Of a DNA stretch of 8,414 nucleotides, positions 1 to 4,822 are shown piece by piece (the stretch's first letter is position 1; the number at the start of each line of letters is the position of its first letter). Location of the stretch: contig JAZOVB010000160.1 in assembly GCA_045658425.1 (NCBI GenBank), forward strand, positions 1 through 8,414, in the 5' to 3' direction. The stretch is from SIG450 sp045658425 (GTDB lineage: Bacteria; Bacillota; Clostridia; UMGS1840; HGM11507). Below the pieces are notes generated by a model. The model worked only from the letters and a program-made list of their open reading frames with translations, was not told the DNA's origin and did no database searches. The translations under genes and the position numbers were made by a program.

Positions 1-136
1 TTACATTCAATGTACCGAGATTAGTTATAAGAGTTATACTGTTATCGTCAAAATTTTCCACACTTTTAACTCCTGAAATGGTTAGTTTTTTTCTGTCCTC
101 CAAGGTTATGTTCTGATTTTTATTTTCTTCCTGCAT
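1..136 (-). CDS. yabP: Sporulation protein YabP, N-terminal 45 residues (cut by window edge)
   Basis: The first 45 codons read outward to the left edge. The residues LEDRKKLTISGVKSVENFD match the conserved start of YabP, a small sporulation protein (about 95-100 residues) of Bacillota; the motif of a basic stretch followed by (I/L)xGVxxVxxFD is typical. In Bacillus subtilis yabP lies next to yabO (now rqcP) and yabQ in a run leading to divIC, and it is expressed in the mother cell; its molecular role is poorly understood. Here it follows rqcP after 48 bases, which supports the call. The ATG is preceded by a GGGAGGTG ribosome site, but that site lies in the 3' arm of a perfect hairpin. The C-terminal half is outside the window, so intactness cannot be judged. 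Confidence 0.85.
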   Translation of the reverse strand, partial: MQEENKNQNITLEDRKKLTISGVKSVENFDDNSITLITNLGTLNV

Positions 137-142
137 AAAAAC

Positions 143-171
143 ACCTCCCGAATTTAATATATTCGGGAGGT
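143..171 (-). promoter_or_regulatory. Perfect 11-bp hairpin sequestering the yabP ribosome binding site; also terminator-like
   Basis: On the minus strand the arms ACCTCCCGAAT and ATTCGGGAGGT pair perfectly around a 7-base loop (154-160). The 3' arm contains GGGAGG, the only ribosome site for yabP, and the paired CCTCCC mimics the anti-Shine-Dalgarno end of 16S rRNA. The arm is followed by GTTTTTATG, so the stem plus five T residues also resembles a weak intrinsic terminator running directly into the yabP start codon. The element fills the rqcP-yabP gap and could reduce yabP expression by termination, by blocking initiation, or both. Structure is seen; function is inferred. Confidence 0.6.
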
Positions 172-184
172 ATTCTATTTATGA

Positions 185-427
185 CTATATTATTTGCTCA
201 AACATTGATGCGGCTTCATCCTTTTTTACGTGCTCGGAAATAGCAGTCACTCTGACCTTTACCTCGCGTTCACCGAAACGGATTGCCATTTCATCACCTA
301 TTTTCACCTCATAGGAAGGCTTTACAATTTTACCGTTCACCATAATTCTGCCCTGCTCGCACGCCTCGTTTGCAACGGTTCTTCTTTTTATCAGTCTTGA
401 AACCTTAAGATATTTATCTATTCTCAT
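185..427 (-). CDS. rqcP: RqcP, S4-domain factor of ribosome-associated quality control
   Basis: An 80-residue protein made almost entirely of one S4 RNA-binding domain (about residues 1-60), with the classic start MRIDKYLKVSRLIKRR, then the turn GRIMVNGKIVKPSYEVKIGDE. It matches YabO/RqcP (HslR-like). In B. subtilis RqcP binds stalled 50S subunits carrying peptidyl-tRNA and works with RqcH to add C-terminal alanine tails that mark the nascent chain for degradation. The basic residues R2 and R16 in the family's rRNA/tRNA-contacting face are present. The ATG overlaps the folD stop as ATGA, so translation is probably coupled; AGG lies 6 bases upstream of the ATG. The neighbour yabP follows, as in other Bacillota. 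Length is normal and nothing is broken. Confidence 0.93.
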   Translation of the reverse strand: MRIDKYLKVSRLIKRRTVANEACEQGRIMVNGKIVKPSYEVKIGDEMAIRFGEREVKVRVTAISEHVKKDEAASMFEQII

Positions 428-1281
428 ATTAAACCTGCCTTTAATTTAGCTGAAGTTAAAGTATTTTCCATAAGCATTGCAATAGTCATAGGTCCAACAC
501 CGCCCGGAACAGGCGTAATAAATGATGCAACCTCAGATACACCCTCAAAATCCACATCACCGCAAAGCTTACCGTCAGGAAGTCTGTTCATTCCCACATC
601 AATTACAACAGCGCCCTCTTTAACCATATCCTTAGTTACCATTTTCGCAACCCCCACAGCCGCCACAACAATATCTGCTCTTTTAACCACTTCTTTTAAA
701 TCTTTGGTTTTAGAGTGGCATATTGTTACAGTTGCATTTTTATGAAGCATAAGCATTGCCTGAGGTTTACCTACAATATTACTTCTTCCGATTATAACAC
801 ACTCTTTACCTGCAATTTCGATTCCTGTTTCCTTAATAAGCTCCATTACACCTGCAGGTGTACAAGGTAAAAAGTCAAAATCCCCTATCATTATTTTACC
901 CACATTTACAGGATGAAAAGCATCCACATCCTTCTCGGGCTTTATGGTATTTATAACCGCTTTTTCGTCAAGATGTTTCGGTAGAGGAAGCTGAACAAGT
1001 ATTCCGTTTATTTTATCATCATTATTTAATTTTTCCACAAGAGCAACCAGTTCTTCCTGAGTGGTTTCTTTAGAAAGTGCATATTCTTCAGAATACATAC
1101 CAAGCTCCTCACAAGCTTTTTTCTTGGAATTAACATACACTCTCGACGCAGGGTCATCTCCTACAATAACGACCGCAAGACCCGGAACTATCCCCTTACA
1201 TTTCAGCTCACTTACCTCTTTTTTTATTCTTTCCTTTATGTTTTGTGAGACTTGTTTTCCGTTTATTATTTGTGCGTTCAT
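424..1281 (-). CDS. folD: FolD, bifunctional methylenetetrahydrofolate dehydrogenase / methenyltetrahydrofolate cyclohydrolase
   Basis: A 285-residue cytosolic enzyme of normal length for FolD. It oxidises 5,10-methylene-THF to methenyl-THF with NAD(P)+ and hydrolyses that to 10-formyl-THF, supplying one-carbon units for purines and formyl-Met-tRNA. Seen motifs: YVNSKKKACEELG at 49-61 with the catalytic pair Y49 and K53; VQLPLPKHL at 96-104; DVDAFHPVNVG at 118-128 with the folate-binding aspartate D120; the Rossmann signature GRSNIVGKP at 165-173; and PVPGGVGPMT near 257-266. The start is fixed by the family beginning (MNAQIINGKQV) and by an AAAGGGG ribosome site 10 bases upstream. That start lies 74 bases inside the 3' end of ygiQ, and the gene's stop overlaps the rqcP start by four bases, so the three genes are probably one transcript. 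Confidence 0.97.
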   Translation of the reverse strand: MNAQIINGKQVSQNIKERIKKEVSELKCKGIVPGLAVVIVGDDPASRVYVNSKKKACEELGMYSEEYALSKETTQEELVALVEKLNNDDKINGILVQLPLPKHLDEKAVINTIKPEKDVDAFHPVNVGKIMIGDFDFLPCTPAGVMELIKETGIEIAGKECVIIGRSNIVGKPQAMLMLHKNATVTICHSKTKDLKEVVKRADIVVAAVGVAKMVTKDMVKEGAVVIDVGMNRLPDGKLCGDVDFEGVSEVASFITPVPGGVGPMTIAMLMENTLTSAKLKAGLI

Positions 1282-3121
1282 TTTCTTTTTTCCCCTTTAC
1301 TTCATTATTTTTCTTAGTAATTCTCGGCTTTATAAGACATTTTTTATCAAAGCCTATTAAATCCTTTCTTCCTGCCGATAAAAGTGCTTCCTTTACTATT
1401 TCATAGTTTTCTTTTTTACGGTACTGAAGAAGAGCTCTTTGCATATTTTTTTCTTTATAGGTTTTTGGTACATACACCCTATTCATAGTTATGGGATTAA
1501 TGCCCGTATAGTACATACAGGTTGAAACTGTCCCCGAAGTAGGATAAAAATCCTGAACCTGCTCAGGCTGATAGTTTATATCCCTCAAATACTCTGCCAG
1601 TTCAATAGCATCCTTTAAGGTGCTTCCCGGATGGGAGGACATAAGATAAGGGACTATATACTGCTCTTTCCCTGCTTTTTTAGAAAATTCAAAGAACTTT
1701 TCACGGAACTTGTTAAAGACCTTGATTTCAGGCTTTCCCATAAGCTCTAAAACATTTTTTGAGCAATGCTCGGGAGCAACCTTAAGCTGTCCTGAAACAT
1801 GGTCCTTTACAAGTTCTTTAAAAAATTCATAATTTTTATCATAAATAAGATAGTCAAAGCGTATTCCCGAACGTATAAATACTTTTTTAACTGAGTCAAT
1901 TTCTTTTATTTTCCTTAGCAAATTAAGATATTCAGTATGAGATACTTTAAGATTTTTACATGGGGTTGGGGCAAGACATTGTCTCGTTTTACAAGCACCT
2001 TTTTCACTCTGCTTATCACAGGATGGATAACGGAAGTTTGCGGTAGGACCGCCCACATCGTGGATATACCCTTTAAAATCCTCATCATAAACCATTTTCT
2101 TAACTTCATTTATAATAGATTTTTCACTTCTTGAGGATACCACTCTTCCCTGATGAAAGGCAAGAGAACAAAAGTTACAGCCACCGAAACAGCCTCTTTC
2201 GGAAATCACTGAGAATTTAACCTCATCAATTGCAGGAACCCCACCTGCCTCATCATACATAGGATGCCATCTTCTTTGATAATTATATGAATATACTTTG
2301 TCAAGCTCCTGACGGGATAAAACCTTTTGAGGCGGATTCTGAACAAGGAAAAGATTATCCTTTTGTTTTTCCACCAGTGTTTTACCAATGCATGGATTAT
2401 GCTCTTCATACTGGAGCTTTACGGATTTTGCATATTTATTTTTACTTTCACAAATTTCCTCAAAAGAAGGAAGCATTATATAATCAGTAAGATTATCGAT
2501 ATTTTTAGTAAGATAACAAGTTCCCTTTATATCGGTAAGAGATGAAACCTCCTCACCTTTTCCGAGCCTTGTTACAATCTCAGTTATCGCCCTTTCTCCC
2601 ATTCCGTAGATGAGTAAATCTGCCTGGGAATCGCAAAGAACCGAACGCTTAATCTTATCCTGCCAGTAATCGTAATGACCGAAGCGTCTTAAGGAGGCTT
2701 CAATCCCACCTACTATAACAGGGATATTTTTATATATACTTCTTACTTTATTTGAATAGACAATAGTTGGACGATCAGGTCTTAGCCCGGATTTTCCTCC
2801 CGGAGAATATGAGTCTGTGCTTCTTTTCTTTTTATTTACGGTATAGTGATTTACCATTGAGTCTATATTTCCACCCGAAATAAGAAAGGCAAAATTCGGC
2901 TTCCCGAATACTTTAAATGCTTCATCATTATTCCAGTCAGGCTGAGATATAATTCCCACTTTGAAGCCCAAAGCTTCAACGCATCTTCCTATTATGGCAT
3001 TGGCAAAGGAAGGATGGTCTACATAAGCATCGGCGGTAATTAATACAAAATCTACCGAATCCCATCCCCTTGATTTCATTTCTTCAGTTGTAATTGGTAA
3101 AAATAATTCGTTTTTTTTCAT
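1208..3121 (-). CDS. ygiQ: YgiQ family radical SAM protein (UPF0313)
   Basis: A 637-residue protein matching the YgiQ/UPF0313 radical SAM family, whose biochemical role is unknown. The N-terminal family domain (FLPITTEEMKSRGWDSVDFV, residues 7-26) is followed by a cobalamin-binding-like region and then the radical SAM core. The cluster motif is CFGGCNFC, with C311, C315 and C318 expected to hold a [4Fe-4S] cluster that cleaves S-adenosylmethionine. A second cysteine group, C368, C377, C382 and C388 (ending CLAPTPCKNL), is also typical of the family. The end, about residues 600-637, is very rich in Lys/Arg; its last 24 residues are encoded in DNA that also encodes the start of folD. The ribosome site is weak (CGGA about 8 bases upstream). 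First gene of the ygiQ-folD-rqcP-yabP run. Assignment to family is firm; function is not known. Confidence 0.93.
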   Translation of the reverse strand: MKKNELFLPITTEEMKSRGWDSVDFVLITADAYVDHPSFANAIIGRCVEALGFKVGIISQPDWNNDEAFKVFGKPNFAFLISGGNIDSMVNHYTVNKKKRSTDSYSPGGKSGLRPDRPTIVYSNKVRSIYKNIPVIVGGIEASLRRFGHYDYWQDKIKRSVLCDSQADLLIYGMGERAITEIVTRLGKGEEVSSLTDIKGTCYLTKNIDNLTDYIMLPSFEEICESKNKYAKSVKLQYEEHNPCIGKTLVEKQKDNLFLVQNPPQKVLSRQELDKVYSYNYQRRWHPMYDEAGGVPAIDEVKFSVISERGCFGGCNFCSLAFHQGRVVSSRSEKSIINEVKKMVYDEDFKGYIHDVGGPTANFRYPSCDKQSEKGACKTRQCLAPTPCKNLKVSHTEYLNLLRKIKEIDSVKKVFIRSGIRFDYLIYDKNYEFFKELVKDHVSGQLKVAPEHCSKNVLELMGKPEIKVFNKFREKFFEFSKKAGKEQYIVPYLMSSHPGSTLKDAIELAEYLRDINYQPEQVQDFYPTSGTVSTCMYYTGINPITMNRVYVPKTYKEKNMQRALLQYRKKENYEIVKEALLSAGRKDLIGFDKKCLIKPRITKKNNEVKGKKENERTNNKRKTSLTKHKGKNKKRGK

Positions 3122-3152
3122 AATTTAATCCGTAAAAATTTTATATTAGTTT

Positions 3153-3180
3153 ATTATACCTTTTTATATTGATTGCAAAA
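3153..3180 (-). promoter_or_regulatory. Probable housekeeping promoter of the ygiQ-folD-rqcP operon
   Basis: A perfect TATAAT -10 box lies at 3153-3158 on the minus strand, 32 bases before the ygiQ ATG. The -35 region is weak: candidates GTTTTG or TTTTGC sit 16-17 bases upstream, overlapping the T tail of the preceding terminator. The -10 match and its place after a terminator and before an operon support the call; the -35 is uncertain. Confidence 0.55.
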
Positions 3181-3223
3181 CAAAATATCCCACAATTTTA
3201 TTATAAACAAATTGCGGGATATT
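3178..3223 (-). terminator. Intrinsic terminator after the lipoprotein gene
   Basis: Arms of 15 bases at 3209-3223 and 3184-3198 pair around a 10-base loop. On the minus strand the single non-Watson-Crick position is a G-U wobble, whereas on the plus strand it is an A-C mismatch, so the element is built to work on the minus strand. The stem includes a central CCCGC/GTGGG block and is followed by TTTTGTTTTG. It lies about 80 bases after the lipoprotein stop and isolates that unit from the ygiQ operon. Confidence 0.75.
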
Positions 3224-3304
3224 GTCAAACTATTATTTTATTCTATTTAACATGACAAAAAAGCCTTATCAGAATTGTCTTTGTTTGAATATTTATCATA
3301 AAAA

Positions 3305-4279
3305 TTAATATTCAATACTATGTAAGATATTCATAATTTCCTCATTATTTTCCAAAAACACATTTGAATTCATACTGAAAACTACGGAAATATGCTTATT
3401 ATCTTCCATCAGCAATTGTCCGTTTGTTTTTCCGTCAACTTCATTTATATAAAGCGTTCCGCTCTTTCCGGAATTGTTTTTTATATGCTGTTTTTCAAAC
3501 GTATTCCCATTTAACAAACCTATAGTCCCATGTTGACCATACACATACATATAGTCTTCTTTATTTCCTTTGACATATATACAAATACCAGAATCAGGAG
3601 AAGCATTTCTTGTTTCATCCCCCTCATAGTACGCTGAACATTCACTAGCCCATGTTACTGGATAAGCAACTGTAAAATTGAAAACGCCGTCTGTATAACG
3701 AGAATAATTTTCATTAACAATTTCTACTGTATCATCTTCTTTTTCAATGATAATGCCTTGCTGGGAAACGCTTTTTAAATCGGACAGTTCTGCCTTTTTG
3801 CACATATCAAAATCTATTGGCGAATGATCGCCATTATAGAAAAAGTCAAAGGAATATCCGTAGTTCTCATTTATTTTGAAATTGGCAAGTTCATCCTCGC
3901 TTAAAAGCAGAAAAAGTACATCGTAATAATATTTTTCGCCCTGATTTTTATATGACCACATTGTATTTTTGTATACAGCATAGCCTTCCGATAAAAATCT
4001 CAGATATTCTTTTTCAGTTTCTTCCGGTGTTAGGGGTGTTATCGGTCCGGGAACACCTCCATCGTCAGTAAATGCACAGTTAACAAGGAATTTCACATCC
4101 TTATTTTTATAATACTCTCTTGCTTTCGGAACACTGTTTTTATATATTATTTGTCCTGGTTCCGGATAAGGATATGATGCAAGTCCCCCTGCAAAATGAG
4201 TTATTACTTTTTGATTATCACAACTGCATACGATAAATATTGTGGATATCAATACACATAGAAATAATATTTTTTTCAT
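3305..4279 (-). CDS. Putative secreted lipoprotein of unknown function
   Basis: A 324-residue protein with a lipoprotein signal: charged MKK, hydrophobic residues 4-17, then a lipobox-like VCSC with the candidate lipidated cysteine C20 followed by D21. Residue C18 at the -2 position is unusual, so the lipobox is good but not perfect. The predicted product is anchored to the outer face of the membrane. Residues 30-185 contain no motif I recognise (a Pro/Gly-rich stretch at 75-85, and many aromatic residues). Residues about 197-324 begin VFNFTVAYPVTW, which resembles the opening of a small beta-rich domain seen in other Gram-positive lipoproteins (F-x-Y-P-x-x-W), and then alternate short hydrophobic strands. 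The ribosome site AAGGGA lies 8 bases before the ATG. It follows the zinc-ribbon gene and ends at the terminator centred near 3204. No substrate can be proposed. Confidence 0.8.
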   Translation of the reverse strand: MKKILFLCVLISTIFIVCSCDNQKVITHFAGGLASYPYPEPGQIIYKNSVPKAREYYKNKDVKFLVNCAFTDDGGVPGPITPLTPEETEKEYLRFLSEGYAVYKNTMWSYKNQGEKYYYDVLFLLLSEDELANFKINENYGYSFDFFYNGDHSPIDFDMCKKAELSDLKSVSQQGIIIEKEDDTVEIVNENYSRYTDGVFNFTVAYPVTWASECSAYYEGDETRNASPDSGICIYVKGNKEDYMYVYGQHGTIGLLNGNTFEKQHIKNNSGKSGTLYINEVDGKTNGQLLMEDNKHISVVFSMNSNVFLENNEEIMNILHSIEY

Positions 4280-4361
4280 ATTATAGTTCCCTTCCGCTAA
4301 CGCTAGGATTTTGCTGTTGAAGAAAGCGTCAAAAAATATTTTTTAAATTTATTTATCCATT

Positions 4362-4724
4362 CTAAAATTTCATCATACCTTCTTTTAATTCAGACAGCTT
4401 TTTTTGATAACTCATATTTTGTAAAAACAAAATTATATCATTTCTCATAATACTTATATCCGCAAAACGGACATTTTGGATAATCGCAATCGTGTTTTTT
4501 CCACATTCCGGGCATTGGGTTTGCGCTATCCCATTTTCTTGATGCTCTGTATGATAAAACTCAATTTTACCACATTCCACACATGAGTATATATCAACCT
4601 CCATTGCTCCCGCAATCAGATTCGGCAAATCACCTAAAACCCATCCTGTTTCGCCTAATTGTATTTTTCTTGTACCGCTATATTTCATTTGATTATTACA
4701 TCTTAAGCATACTAACTCTTTCAT
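4362..4724 (-). CDS. Small zinc-ribbon protein, probably frameshifted near its C-terminus
   Basis: The readable frame gives 120 residues starting MKELVCLRCNNQMKYSG. The family core KIQLGETGWVLGDLPNLIAGA (residues 20-40) and paired cysteines C6/C9 and C48/C51 form one zinc ribbon; a third CxxC at C71/C74 starts a second ribbon that has no partner in this frame. After G75 the frame turns into unrelated sequence. Adding one A to the six-A run (4495-4500) gives instead KKHDCDYPKCPFCGYKYYEK and a TGA at 4438-4440, which supplies the missing CPFC (C85/C88) and a natural 95-residue end. I therefore read 4362-4437 as out-of-frame or non-coding. Such proteins are common in Clostridia and have no known function. 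The start is the ATG at 4724, not an upstream ATG at 4748, because GAAAGGAAAC lies just before it. Alternative: a true late frame change with a new tail. Confidence 0.75.
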   Translation of the reverse strand: MKELVCLRCNNQMKYSGTRKIQLGETGWVLGDLPNLIAGAMEVDIYSCVECGKIEFYHTEHQENGIAQTQCPECGKNTIAIIQNVRFADISIMRNDIILFLQNMSYQKKLSELKEGMMKF

Positions 4725-4730
4725 ATTATA

Positions 4731-4740
4731 GTTTCCTTTC
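4731..4740 (-). promoter_or_regulatory. Ribosome binding site fixing the zinc-ribbon start at 4724
   Basis: GAAAGGAAAC lies 6 bases before the ATG at 4724. The alternative ATG eight codons upstream would place this purine block inside the coding region and has no comparable site of its own. The following bases AACTATAATATGAAA are identical to those at the start of the lipoprotein gene. Confidence 0.7.
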
Positions 4741-4788
4741 GGTATCACTCAATAATCTTTGCCACACACTCGCAACAAATCAGAAATA

Positions 4789-4817
4789 ATGATTTTTACA
4801 GATGATAGCCGTGTCAA
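4789..4817 (-). promoter_or_regulatory. Possible promoter of the zinc-ribbon / lipoprotein unit
   Basis: A perfect TTGACA -35 box (4812-4817) is followed after 17 bases by AATCAT (4789-4794), which matches four of six -10 positions. It begins just after the stop of the transglutaminase-like gene and about 65 bases before the zinc-ribbon ATG. No terminator hairpin was seen between the two genes, so readthrough is also possible. Confidence 0.4.
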
Positions 4818-4822
4818 GCTTT

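Noticed and set aside
3285..3315. 9-bp inverted repeat (TTGAATATT / AATATTCAA) around the lipoprotein stop
   Set aside because: It is almost all A/T with a 13-base loop and no T tail; the terminator at 3178-3223 is far better.
4331..4344. AAAAAATATTTTTT palindrome before the lipoprotein gene
   Set aside because: Pure A/T palindromes are expected in AT-rich spacers. A TTGACG overlaps its end, but no acceptable -10 box follows at 16-18 bases.
4725..4748. Longer zinc-ribbon protein starting eight codons upstream
   Set aside because: The extra residues are not family-like and would place the GAAAGGAAAC ribosome site inside the coding region.
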